Positions 6,229 to 13,426 of a DNA stretch of 13,754 bases are shown here, one piece after another. This DNA comes from Clostridia bacterium (GTDB lineage: Bacteria; Bacillota; Clostridia; Christensenellales; Aristaeellaceae): positions 1 through 13,754 of the forward strand of contig JAFSZW010000291.1 of assembly GCA_017458865.1 (NCBI GenBank), read 5' to 3'. The notes below the pieces were generated by a model. The model worked only from the letters and a program-made list of their open reading frames with translations. It ran no database searches and was not told the DNA's origin. Within the stretch, counting starts at the first letter, position 1; the number at the start of each line of letters is the position of its first letter. The position numbers were made by a program, and so were the translations under genes.

Positions 6229-8253
6229 TCACGCAGTGCAGACTGCCCCGGCAGCATCCATCCTGTACTTTGTAATATGTCCGTCCAGCTTAACATCTCT
6301 GGTCAGGCCGTCATCCGTGTAATACTCATACTCAGATGAACCGCCGTCCGGGAACGTAAGAAACTGCACATGGTCAAAGTCGACCTCAGCCACGCAGTGG
6401 CCGCCACTCGAAACCGGAATCATGTGGTTGGACCGGACAAAGAAGATCACGTCCGTAAGGGCACACGGGACGTAATGATCGCCCTTTTCAAGAACCACCT
6501 CATCCCTGGTGCCGTCCTTGTGGAATGTGAAAAGCTTCATCCTCTCCGGGAGATATACCATACGTCCAACCGCATTCTGCTCATAGACTGGCGCAATCAT
6601 CATTCCATCGCCGAGCATCAGCTGATCCTCTATCCGCACAGCCCGCTCATCCTCCGGGTAATCAAAGGCCAGCGGGCGGAAAAGCATCTCATCGCACAAT
6701 GCCGCCTTCACCCATTCGCTGTAAATGTACGGTAGCAGCACATAGCGCATGCTGAGCACATGACGGAACCCGTCCATATCAGTGAACTGATACACTTCCT
6801 GCTCGCGTGTTCTGAGTGCAGAATGATTGCGCATCAGCGGCGTAAAGATGCCCAGTTCCGTCCACCGCATGACCAGATCTTCCGTGGTATCGTTGTTGAA
6901 CCCGCCGATATCCGCGCCGGTAAACAGGAAGCCGCACATATTGAGAGACGGCAGCATCTTGAGATTGAGCAGCAGATGGGACCACCAGGAACGGTTATCG
7001 CCCATCCAGGTACCGCCATACCTGTGCATTCCGATGCAGCTCGACCTTGAGAAGAGCAGGATGCGCTTATCCGGTGACAACCGCCCAAACGCCTCGCCGG
7101 CCGCCCTGGTCATATTGTATCCGTACAGGTTGTGGACCGTCTCATGACAGACCCGTTTCCCATCGATATTGTGATAAAACTCCCTGTATGTACCCGGCGA
7201 ATGATGCATACTGTTCCAGATACCCATCATCTTCCAGAAACTCTGCAGGTCCAGTTTCTTTCCCCGATACTCGGAGACCTTTTCAAGTGTATCCTCAAGC
7301 CGCTCCTCAGTATAAAAGATCGCAGGCTCGTTCATATCATTCCAGAATCCCTCAATACCCTGATCAAGCAGCGCCCTGTACTGGTTTCCAAACCATGCCC
7401 TCGCCTCAGCAGAGAGCACGTCAGGGAACAGAGAGAGACCGGGCCATACCGCGCCAACAAACGGCTCACCGTCCTCGCGCGTACAGAAATAGCCTTTCTC
7501 GAGGCCCTCATCGCAGACAGAATATCCGTCCTCAAGCTTGACTGCCGCATCAATGATCGGGACAAGATGGATACCCTGCTCCTTCAGTTCAGCGGACAGC
7601 TTTGCAAGGTCCGGGAACCGCTCCTTATCCACGGTAAAGTCCTTGTAGTGATCCATGTAGTCGATGTCAAGGTACACGCTGTCAAGCGGCATCCCCAGTT
7701 CTCTGTAGCGCCTGACGACATTTCGCACATCGCTTTCCGTCACATATCCCCAGCGGCTCTGGCCGAATCCCATCGCCCACCGTGGCGGGATATAGCTCTG
7801 CCCGATCATCTGCCGGAACTGCCGCACGATATCAAGGATGCTGTCCCCGGTAATGACATAGATGTCCGCATTGAAATCACTCAGCCGGATCTGCATGGTA
7901 TTGATATCCGTATAGGCAATATCGAACGTCACAATGCCCGGATAGTCCACAAACAGGCCGAACCGGTTTGCGCCCTCCACAACCAGGAAATTGTGGGCCG
8001 AGTACATCTGCAGCGTATCCTCCTGATGATACGGCTGGTCCGTCGCGCAGCTCCTGTAGATCCATCCGCGCTTGTTAATGCCTCTGACGTTCTCGCCGAG
8101 ACCATATACTCTGTCATCCGGACCCAGCGGCATGGTAAACGTCATCTTTTCCACATCCACAGCAAAGTAAGGGATCCTGTCCTCGGATACTGCCGGTTTT
8201 ACCTGCACCGTATCCGTTTCGATCATATGTCCAAACACATAACGTCTGATCAT
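6229..8253 (-). CDS. GH31 alpha-glucosidase, isomaltase-like
   Basis: This is a 674-residue cytoplasmic glycoside hydrolase with no signal peptide. The GH31 nucleophile is Asp306 in WNDMNEP (304-310) and the acid/base is Asp419 in WMGDN (416-420). It closely follows the Blautia (Ruminococcus) obeum alpha-glucosidase Ro-alphaG1 along its length (GLGENVRGINKRG, GFGQSRWGY, FSRSSCIGMHRYGG, NMCGFLFTGADIGGF). In that enzyme the Trp in SRWGY favours alpha-1,6 over alpha-1,4 bonds; it is kept here as Trp168, so isomaltose or isomaltodextrin cleavage is the best guess. The ATG at 8253 has AGGAGG 6 bases upstream; an extension to 8328 has no such site. An extended -10 promoter and an upstream terminator separate it from malQ. 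It heads a unit with the TPR-like gene, tatD and the Pr6Pr gene. Confidence 0.95.
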   Translation of the reverse strand: MIRRYVFGHMIETDTVQVKPAVSEDRIPYFAVDVEKMTFTMPLGPDDRVYGLGENVRGINKRGWIYRSCATDQPYHQEDTLQMYSAHNFLVVEGANRFGLFVDYPGIVTFDIAYTDINTMQIRLSDFNADIYVITGDSILDIVRQFRQMIGQSYIPPRWAMGFGQSRWGYVTESDVRNVVRRYRELGMPLDSVYLDIDYMDHYKDFTVDKERFPDLAKLSAELKEQGIHLVPIIDAAVKLEDGYSVCDEGLEKGYFCTREDGEPFVGAVWPGLSLFPDVLSAEARAWFGNQYRALLDQGIEGFWNDMNEPAIFYTEERLEDTLEKVSEYRGKKLDLQSFWKMMGIWNSMHHSPGTYREFYHNIDGKRVCHETVHNLYGYNMTRAAGEAFGRLSPDKRILLFSRSSCIGMHRYGGTWMGDNRSWWSHLLLNLKMLPSLNMCGFLFTGADIGGFNNDTTEDLVMRWTELGIFTPLMRNHSALRTREQEVYQFTDMDGFRHVLSMRYVLLPYIYSEWVKAALCDEMLFRPLAFDYPEDERAVRIEDQLMLGDGMMIAPVYEQNAVGRMVYLPERMKLFTFHKDGTRDEVVLEKGDHYVPCALTDVIFFVRSNHMIPVSSGGHCVAEVDFDHVQFLTFPDGGSSEYEYYTDDGLTRDVKLDGHITKYRMDAAGAVCTA

Positions 8254-8357
8254 CCTTTTCCTCCTGTTACCTGCCGGAGCTACCCGTTCACGTTTGTCCC
8301 GGCACCAAGTTAAGCGCTGTTCCTGCACTGTTCTGCATGGTCAGGTTCAGTGGGTCT

Positions 8358-8363
8358 ACTATA
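8358..8363 (-). promoter_or_regulatory. Extended -10 promoter of the GH31 unit
   Basis: The minus strand reads TGATATAGT: a TGn extension followed by -10 TATAGT at 8358-8363. The -35 at 17 bases (TTTCTA) is weak, as is common for extended -10 promoters. It lies about 105 bases before the GH31 ATG and downstream of the malQ terminator, giving a leader of roughly 100 bases. Confidence 0.55.
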
Positions 8364-8396
8364 TCACAATTTCCTGCAAATAGAAACATGCCTAGT

Positions 8397-8422
8397 AAAA
8401 AAAGGCCTTGAAATGGTAAGGC
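8397..8422 (-). terminator. Rho-independent terminator after malQ
   Basis: The minus strand has stem GCCTT/AAGGC (8418-8422 with 8405-8409), an 8-base loop, one C, then seven consecutive T (8397-8403). It separates malQ from the GH31 unit. Confidence 0.7.
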
Positions 8423-8429
8423 GTTGCAC

Positions 8430-8466
8430 TGCTCAGGGTCTGCTCAGGGTCAGGTAATTGCCTGAC
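8430..8466. repeat. 11-base tandem repeat beside an imperfect palindrome in the malQ 3' UTR
   Basis: TGCTCAGGGTC occurs twice in direct contact (8430-8440 and 8441-8451). It runs into the 18-base inverted repeat GTCAGGTAATTGCCTGAC (8449-8466), whose 6-base arms match perfectly. It lies between the malQ stop and its terminator. A 3' UTR hairpin or a protein binding site are both possible. Confidence 0.6.
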
Positions 8467-8520
8467 AGAGAATCTGATCCCGAATGTCTGTCTGGCAGGC
8501 TATAGGAAGCCAGGATGGCT

Positions 8521-10065
8521 CTATGCCTTTTCCTGCCATTTCCGGACGCTCTCAGACGCCCAGTTCAGGCGGCCGTAACGCTTGGTCACCTCGAAGATCT
8601 CAGTCGCCAGTGACTCTGTCAGCATGCCGGGTTTGAGACGCCAGTGCCAGTTGTTGTCCTGATGGGACGGATCGTTGATGCGCGCCTCGCAGCCAAGGCC
8701 CAGATGATCCTGCAGCTGGATCACGCAGGTCTCTGCACGGCACATCATCGCGGCACGAATGAAGACCTCATGCATGCGCTCCTTCGGCAGGTCGTTCTGG
8801 CCAAAGTAGTCGCGGATCAGCTTCTGCAGGTTCTCATCAAGTGCGGCAAACCAGCCGTTGACAGGATCGTTGTCATGCGTACCAGGATAGACCACGCAGT
8901 GTTCGGGGATGTTGTGCAGGAGATAATCATTGGTAGCACCAAGGTCGTGCTCATCAAATGCGAACTCCAGGACTTTCATGTTCGGGAATCCGGTATCACG
9001 CACCATCTGGCGCACGGTTTCCGTCATGTAGCCCAGATCCTCTACGATTACCGGCTTGTATCCCATGTTCTCCCACATCTGGTGGAACAGCGCCATGCCG
9101 GGGCCCTTCTCCCAGTGGCCTTCCTTGGCAGATTGCCCTGCCGGAATGGAGAAGTACTCATCCAGTCCGCGGAAGTGATCGATTCTGAGCAGGTCGCACT
9201 GCTGGAAGTTTACCCACAGACGGGCCATCCACCAGCCGAAGTGATCCTCCCGGTGTTTATCCCAGCGATAGAGCGGCGTTCCCCAGATCTGGCCGTCCGC
9301 AGAGAACGCATCCGGCGGACACCCTGCCACAGAGCTCTGACGGTTGTGCTCATTGAGCTGGAACAGCTCGGAATGTGCCCAGACATCCGCACTGTCAAAG
9401 TAGACATAAATCGGAATATCCCCGATGATCTTTATCTGTTTTGAATTGGCGTATGCCTTGAGCGCATTCCACTCCTGATAGAACTCAAACTGGATATATT
9501 TGAAGAACTCCACCTCGAAATAGAGGAGCCTGTTGTAATAATCAATGGCATAGCCCCAACGCCGGCTGATATCCTCAGGCCAGTCAGGCCACTCGGCATC
9601 CTTAAAGAACCGCTTGAGCGCCATGAACAGGGCATAATCATCCAGCCACCAGCTGTTCACCCGGATAAACTCCTGATACTCCGTACGCCCGGCGATTCCA
9701 CTGCGCTCATATGCTCTCCTCAGCAGCGGGAAACGGCGTTCAAAAAGCTTGTCATAATCCACATGCTCCGGATCATTGCCAAAGTCGACAGACTCAATCT
9801 CCTCCCGGGTCAGTACGCCTTCCTGCTCCAGCTTGTCCAGACTGATATAAAACGGATTTCCCGCAAAAGCGGAAAAGCTCTGATAAGGCGAATCATACGC
9901 CAGCGGCATATGGCCCGGCGGATTCAGCGGCAGAATCTGCCAGTACGTCTGGCCAGACTTCTCCAGGAAATCCACAAAGCGGTATGCTTCCTCATCAAAA
10001 CAGCCAATCCCGTATTTACTGGGCAGGCTGGAAACAGGCATCAGAATGCCCGCAGCACGACTCAT
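8521..10065 (-). CDS. malQ: 4-alpha-glucanotransferase (amylomaltase, GH77)
   Basis: This 514-residue cytoplasmic enzyme transfers alpha-1,4-glucan chains between maltodextrins and releases glucose. The GH77 active-site residues are present: nucleophile Asp296 in LRIDHFRG (293-300), acid/base Glu342 in IVEDLG (340-345) and transition-state stabiliser Asp398 in GTHDND (395-400). The N-terminus GILMPVSSLPSKYGIG (6-21) and LPLNPPG are also classic for the family, and the length is that of a compact bacterial amylomaltase. The ATG at 10065 is preceded by a GAGGAGGAGAAGAGG-type purine tract. A consensus promoter is at 10140-10168 and a terminator at 8397-8422, so it appears to be transcribed alone. 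With the neighbouring GH31 enzyme it suggests intracellular use of malto- and isomalto-oligosaccharides; no transporter or sugar regulator is in the window. Confidence 0.97.
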   Translation of the reverse strand: MSRAAGILMPVSSLPSKYGIGCFDEEAYRFVDFLEKSGQTYWQILPLNPPGHMPLAYDSPYQSFSAFAGNPFYISLDKLEQEGVLTREEIESVDFGNDPEHVDYDKLFERRFPLLRRAYERSGIAGRTEYQEFIRVNSWWLDDYALFMALKRFFKDAEWPDWPEDISRRWGYAIDYYNRLLYFEVEFFKYIQFEFYQEWNALKAYANSKQIKIIGDIPIYVYFDSADVWAHSELFQLNEHNRQSSVAGCPPDAFSADGQIWGTPLYRWDKHREDHFGWWMARLWVNFQQCDLLRIDHFRGLDEYFSIPAGQSAKEGHWEKGPGMALFHQMWENMGYKPVIVEDLGYMTETVRQMVRDTGFPNMKVLEFAFDEHDLGATNDYLLHNIPEHCVVYPGTHDNDPVNGWFAALDENLQKLIRDYFGQNDLPKERMHEVFIRAAMMCRAETCVIQLQDHLGLGCEARINDPSHQDNNWHWRLKPGMLTESLATEIFEVTKRYGRLNWASESVRKWQEKA

Positions 10066-10139
10066 CCTCTTCTCCTCCTCTATGTAGACAGAAATATGAA
10101 AGCTCTCTACGGAAATTCCGCCTGGCTTCCCTGTAGCCT

Positions 10140-10168
10140 ATTATATTCGGTCCATTTCCCCCTGTCAA
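10140..10168 (-). promoter_or_regulatory. Sigma-A promoter of malQ
   Basis: A perfect TTGACA (10163-10168) and a perfect TATAAT (10140-10145) are separated by 17 bases on the minus strand. The leader is about 70 bases long. No obvious cre-type operator is seen beside it. Confidence 0.9.
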
Positions 10169-10829
10169 TGAAAGCCGCAGCCATATACGATGAGTGGTTC
10201 TGTGCCAATTTATAAAAACGATATATGATGCAAACAACCGAAATCAGCTTATGAAACCAGCTGATTCTCTACTCATGGCAGATGGACTCTTTGCTGACCC
10301 ATCTTCATCAAGCTGTCATCCTCCGCAAATGAATCATTTAGCCGCTCCATTGTCACATACTCAGTTCATACATGCAGTCATTGCCCATACCAAAAGTTCA
10401 GATGATTTTGCATGCAGTAAAACAGCCCACTTTGCTCCTGTTCATAGGCTTCTACAAGTGAACAGTTGCAAGGTGGGTTGCTTATAGACACAGTTTAAAA
10501 GTGATAGTAGGCACTCCTGCTGAGCATAAATCCTATGCACCATTTCTGAAACAAAAACCGTAAACGGAAGGGCCAGCTTGCTTGTAGCATGCTCCGGTCC
10601 TGATTCATCAACCTGAACATATCTAAACGGGAAATTCTTCCAGGTCTGTTGTTCCTGTTCGTCAATCTCCGGTTTCCCTATTACTGGAAAATGTAGGCTG
10701 TCATCTTCTCTGTGCTTTCAACTTACATGAAATGCTAAAAAACCGGCATGGGATATGTTTCCCCTTCCATACTGTGTTCCATCAATTGAGTTAATCTATC
10801 GCAATAACAGCGTTTCAACGTTGCAGTTC
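10169..10829. other. 660-base gene-poor, AT-richer stretch with a gene relic
   Basis: No intact gene is supported here. Base composition is visibly richer in A and T than in malQ. On the minus strand, 10442-10717 holds an open stretch that looks like decayed coding sequence (listed separately), with further short coding-like pieces on either side that are broken by stops. The plus-strand frame at 10194-10487 lacks a ribosome binding site and familiar composition. A possible weak terminator for the gene at 10830 is a small GGG/CCC stem near 10750-10770 followed by six T at about 10739-10744 on the minus strand. Confidence 0.6.
10442..10717 (-). pseudogene. Gene relic, possibly of an IS256-type transposase
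   Basis: The minus strand is open for about 91 codons with no usable start codon at its beginning and an in-frame TGA just upstream (10718-10720). The readable part includes KPEIDEQEQQTWKN, FPFRYVQVDESGPEHATSK and LALPFTVFVSEMVHR. The order EID, WKN, FPF, VD, SK-L-AL is loosely like the IS256 transposase region around its first catalytic Asp, and a neighbouring frame continues with IGFML, which would fit a frameshift after that block. The resemblance is weak and made by eye. The remains could equally belong to an unknown host gene. There is no sign of intact terminal inverted repeats. Confidence 0.3.
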
Positions 10830-11717
10830 TTACAGCAATGCTGCATACTCTGCTTGTTTAGCCGCAGGAATCTTGAGAACATCCATCGCCTGTTTTGCAG
10901 AAATATTAAAGCTATCCATTATATTATGAACATGAAATATGCTGAGCTTTTTCTCTGCATCCGCTCGTTCCTCTTTAATCTCATCTCTCAAAAGATGTCT
11001 GATCGCATCACTCATCGAAGAATTCCTCCTCTTTAGATTATCATACACTTCGGCATTAGCATTGATACTAATCCTCAGGACACGATTCGCATTCTGCCTG
11101 TCTTCAGAATCAGTAAACGTATTCGCCATCTGAATGAATGCTTCAATATCCTTTTTCTCTGCTTTTCTGCTAAGGATTCGCAGGCTGGGATGCAGCTTGG
11201 AATCAAGTTTTCGAGTCACAAGAACCTGTGTTGGAAAAACAAACAGCCCGTGAATATAGTAGATCCCATCGGCCTTCTTCTCAACAGATCCACCCTCTCT
11301 CTTCACTGCCTTAAAGAGGGCATCCGGATAGTTTTCCCGAACCAGTGTGACAGTCAGTTCTGAAAGCGGTATATCGTCAACATGACCCTCAGTTCCCTTC
11401 AAAATACAGGCATATCCCACAGTCTTAACATAATTACTGAGATTCATGTCATCACCAGGGGACTTGTATTCTGTCACGTTAAACTGCCGGAAGATAGCAC
11501 CTATCTCATTCTGAAGAACCCTGTTATCCGACTTTTTGATAATCAGTAAGTCGATTTCAAGCGCTTCTCTACTAAGCGTATGAAATTCATCAAATTCCAG
11601 GTCCGACTTGTTGGCTCTAAGCTCCAGTCCCATTGCTCCCATGTAACCAGGATGCCAATGATTTGTCTCGATAGTAACCAATCGCTTGTATTCCAGCAAA
11701 AAACTTGAAATTCGCAT
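10830..11717 (-). CDS. PD-(D/E)XK nuclease-like protein (Rpn/transposase-associated type)
   Basis: This is a 295-residue protein. Residues 22-110 contain a PD-(D/E)XK-like core: HPGYMGAMGLELRAN with Glu32, EIDLLIIKK with Asp56, then NEIGAIFRQFNVTEYKSP with Glu83 and Lys85 as the ExK pair, followed by the helix containing YVKTVGYACIL. This order matches a protein type found in many copies in Lachnospiraceae genomes and often annotated as Rpn or PD-(D/E)XK transposase-associated nuclease. The C-terminal part is helical and charged (KEERADAEKKL) and ends in AAKQAEYAALL. The start is uncertain: ATG at 11717 is used, TTG at 11726 is possible, and neither has a clear ribosome binding site. Composition is AT-richer than the neighbours, consistent with horizontal gain. 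Nuclease activity is inferred. Confidence 0.7.
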   Translation of the reverse strand: MRISSFLLEYKRLVTIETNHWHPGYMGAMGLELRANKSDLEFDEFHTLSREALEIDLLIIKKSDNRVLQNEIGAIFRQFNVTEYKSPGDDMNLSNYVKTVGYACILKGTEGHVDDIPLSELTVTLVRENYPDALFKAVKREGGSVEKKADGIYYIHGLFVFPTQVLVTRKLDSKLHPSLRILSRKAEKKDIEAFIQMANTFTDSEDRQNANRVLRISINANAEVYDNLKRRNSSMSDAIRHLLRDEIKEERADAEKKLSIFHVHNIMDSFNISAKQAMDVLKIPAAKQAEYAALL

Positions 11718-11926
11718 AAATTTCAATTAAATATTACCGCAGAGATTGCTATCTTTCAAGAGGCACAGTTCATAAGGCAGAGAATTTTGTCTGTTTTGTA
11801 TTGGCAAATTATGATGGGCGACAGTATTACCAATTTTAACATCAGATACCCTGAATCTCCGCCATTTACCATGCCACCTCACAGATCATGGTGGCTAAAT
11901 CCGTTCTGTTCATTCCGTCCCATTTT

Positions 11927-11935
11927 TGCTATAAT
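11927..11935 (+). promoter_or_regulatory. Extended -10 promoter of the sugar kinase gene
   Basis: TGCTATAAT at 11927-11935 gives a TGn extension and a perfect TATAAT (11930-11935). The -35 at 17 bases is weak (TGTTCA, 11907-11912). Transcription should begin near 11942, about 55 bases before the ATG. Confidence 0.75.
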
Positions 11936-11995
11936 CAGATCACTCTGAAACACACTGAAATACGGTTATTGTCAGAAAAAGAAAGGCTCACAATC

Positions 11996-12949
11996 ATGGA
12001 TATTACAGTCATAGGCTCCGCCATTATAGACATTCTTGCCAGACCTGTCAGTGCCCGTGTTTTTGAAAGCGGTTCTGAGCCCGCAGAGGACATCAAGCTT
12101 TCCTACGGCGGTGACGCATGCAACGAAGCCGTCGCGCTCTCCCGACTTGGGAAGCACGTTTCCATTGTCTCTCTCCTCGGCGATGATGAACCCGGTAAAA
12201 TGGTGCTATCATACCTTTCTCAAAACGGCGTGGATACATCAGCCATTACCATTCGCCCGGATATTCCTACCAGCATTAATCTGGTGCTTGTAGAAAGCCA
12301 GGGCGAACGCAGCTTCGTGACAAATCCCCGCAGCAGCCTGAGACGTCTCTCAGAGGACATGATTCTTTCCAACCTGGATCACATGGCCGGAATAGTCAGT
12401 TTTGCCAGTCTGTTTGTCTCCCATGACCTGTCCATGCCTGCCCAGCACCGCGTGTACAAGGCCATTAAAAATCAGCCTGGCGTGACCATCCTCACGACCG
12501 ATGTGACAAAGCCCAAGCACGGCGAAACGCTGGCAGATATCGCAGGTTTCCTTCCCTATCTTGACGTTGTCTTTGCCAATGATGCTGAGGCTGCAATGCT
12601 CACAGGCAACCCGGATCCGGCTGCAAATGCCAGGTCCATTGTTGAGGCCGGCGCCGGTTGTGCCGTCATCAAGACAGGCAGCCGCGGCTGCGAAATCTGT
12701 TATGGTGATTTGCCCGTTCCCATCCACATCCCCGCTTATCCGGATGCACACTGCGTGGATACCACCGGTGCAGGCGACTGCTTTGCTGCCGGTTTCCTCT
12801 ATGCACTCAGCGAAGGCATGTCCTATGAGGACTGTGCCCGGTTCGGCTGCGCCACCGCCTCCTGCAGCATAGAGTCTGTCGGTGCCACTGAAGGTATTCG
12901 CTCCCTTGAGACCATCTATCAGAGATTTCAGACCCTCCGCACCATTTGA
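11996..12949 (+). CDS. PfkB family carbohydrate kinase
   Basis: This is a 317-residue ribokinase-fold kinase. PfkB signature 1 is GGDACNEAVALSRLGKHV (residues 38-55), with Gly-Gly-Asp contacting the sugar. Signature 2 is DTTGAGDCFAAGFL (255-268), with the anion hole 258-260 and catalytic base Asp261. FANDAEAAMLTG (193-204) is the usual nucleotide-side segment. The family phosphorylates ribose, fructose, 2-keto-3-deoxygluconate, nucleosides and similar substrates; the substrate cannot be assigned here and no pathway neighbour helps. I chose ATG at 11996 because GAAAGG lies 9 bases upstream and the IGSAIIDILARP N-terminus fits; an extension to 11888 would read through the promoter. It is the only clear plus-strand gene, single, with an extended -10 promoter and a strong terminator. 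Confidence 0.93.
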   Translation: MDITVIGSAIIDILARPVSARVFESGSEPAEDIKLSYGGDACNEAVALSRLGKHVSIVSLLGDDEPGKMVLSYLSQNGVDTSAITIRPDIPTSINLVLVESQGERSFVTNPRSSLRRLSEDMILSNLDHMAGIVSFASLFVSHDLSMPAQHRVYKAIKNQPGVTILTTDVTKPKHGETLADIAGFLPYLDVVFANDAEAAMLTGNPDPAANARSIVEAGAGCAVIKTGSRGCEICYGDLPVPIHIPAYPDAHCVDTTGAGDCFAAGFLYALSEGMSYEDCARFGCATASCSIESVGATEGIRSLETIYQRFQTLRTI

Positions 12950-12990
12950 GGGATTCCCGGCACCCCAAAATTGGGCTGCAGGTGATCTTT

Positions 12991-13004
12991 TTCACCTCCT
13001 TTCA
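12991..13004 (+). promoter_or_regulatory. Anti-Shine-Dalgarno 14-mer in the sugar kinase 3' UTR
   Basis: The kinase transcript reads TTCACCTCCTTTCA 42 bases after its stop and 16 bases before the terminator stem. It is identical to the element in the MATE 3' UTR and contains the 16S rRNA 3' tail sequence. AGGTGA at 12980-12985 can pair with TCACCT here (12992-12997), so the element could be partly hidden in a small hairpin. The regulatory role is inference. Confidence 0.5.
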
Positions 13005-13015
13005 TATTCCATATT

Positions 13016-13058
13016 AAAAACCTCATCCCTGAACCTGGGATGAGGCATTCTCTTTTTT
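13016..13058. terminator. Bidirectional terminator shared by convergent genes
   Basis: A perfect 9-base stem, CCTCATCCC (13021-13029) and GGGATGAGG (13037-13045), has a 7-base loop. On plus it is followed by TCTTTTTT (13051-13058), ending the sugar kinase transcript. On minus it is followed directly by TTTTT (13020-13016), ending the 116-residue gene. The minus-strand stop codon lies inside the stem. Confidence 0.92.
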
Positions 13059-13373
13059 ATAGCAGCTGTTGTCCATGCCGCCGTACATGTTGAAATCGCA
13101 ATTGTATCTGCCGAATACATTCTGGCAGTCAGGTGAGCAAACTGTCAGTGAAACCCGTATGGTCTCCTCACATGCATCCTCAGTGAACTCACTGAGAATG
13201 TATCGAATGGAATGTAAACGCAGCTGCAGTTCCTCAGGCAAAAGGTTCACGAATTCTTTCTGGAAGCGCTTCATATCCTTTGAATAAAGATCCCGTGCCC
13301 ATCTTTCGCAGCGCTTTACGCTTCTTTCGACCATGGCATCTTCTTCGATGATACCAAGTAATTCATCCTGCAT
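13023..13373 (-). CDS. Unknown 116-residue cysteine-containing protein
   Basis: I do not recognise this protein. Residues 1-65 are charged and helical (KRCERWARDLYSKDMKRFQK, then PEELQLRLHSIRYILSEF), while residues about 78-106 hold several cysteines: CSPDC, YNC and NSC within GGMDNSCYKK. These could bind a metal or form disulfides; the spacing is not one I can name. There is no signal peptide or membrane segment, so it is probably cytoplasmic. The evidence that the gene is real is good: ATG at 13373 with GGAGG 8 bases upstream, a near-consensus promoter immediately before it, and a terminator at its end. Its TGA lies inside the terminator stem it shares with the sugar kinase gene. Confidence 0.75.
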   Translation of the reverse strand: MQDELLGIIEEDAMVERSVKRCERWARDLYSKDMKRFQKEFVNLLPEELQLRLHSIRYILSEFTEDACEETIRVSLTVCSPDCQNVFGRYNCDFNMYGGMDNSCYKKENASSQVQG

Positions 13374-13397
13374 TCACATCACCTCCAGGCCGCGCGT

Positions 13398-13426
13398 ATA
13401 TTAGCGGATGGAAGCACGCCTGTCAA
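13398..13426 (-). promoter_or_regulatory. Sigma-A promoter of the 116-residue protein gene
   Basis: A perfect TTGACA (13421-13426) and TAATAT (13398-13403) are separated by 17 bases on the minus strand. The predicted start near 13391 gives a leader of under 20 bases before the ATG. Confidence 0.8.

Noticed and set aside
7132..8313. Long plus-strand open frame (393 codons) opposite the GH31 gene
   Set aside because: It is antisense to a well-supported enzyme, has no ribosome binding site and contains no recognisable domain; it is an effect of codon bias in the GH31 gene.
10194..10487. Plus-strand 97-codon frame
   Set aside because: It has no ribosome binding site or promoter, starts beside the malQ promoter region and lies opposite the gene relic; its composition is unremarkable.
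11756..11872. Minus-strand 38-codon frame starting MVNGGDSGYLM with GAGG just upstream
   Set aside because: The spacing to the ATG is very short, no family is recognised and the C-terminal half is unlike a stable protein; it stays only a weak candidate for a leader peptide before the PD-(D/E)XK gene.
12807..12995. Minus-strand 62-codon frame starting with GTG near the second AAAGGAGG
   Set aside because: It overlaps the sugar kinase gene in antisense, its GTG sits inside the supposed ribosome binding site, and the composition is not protein-like.
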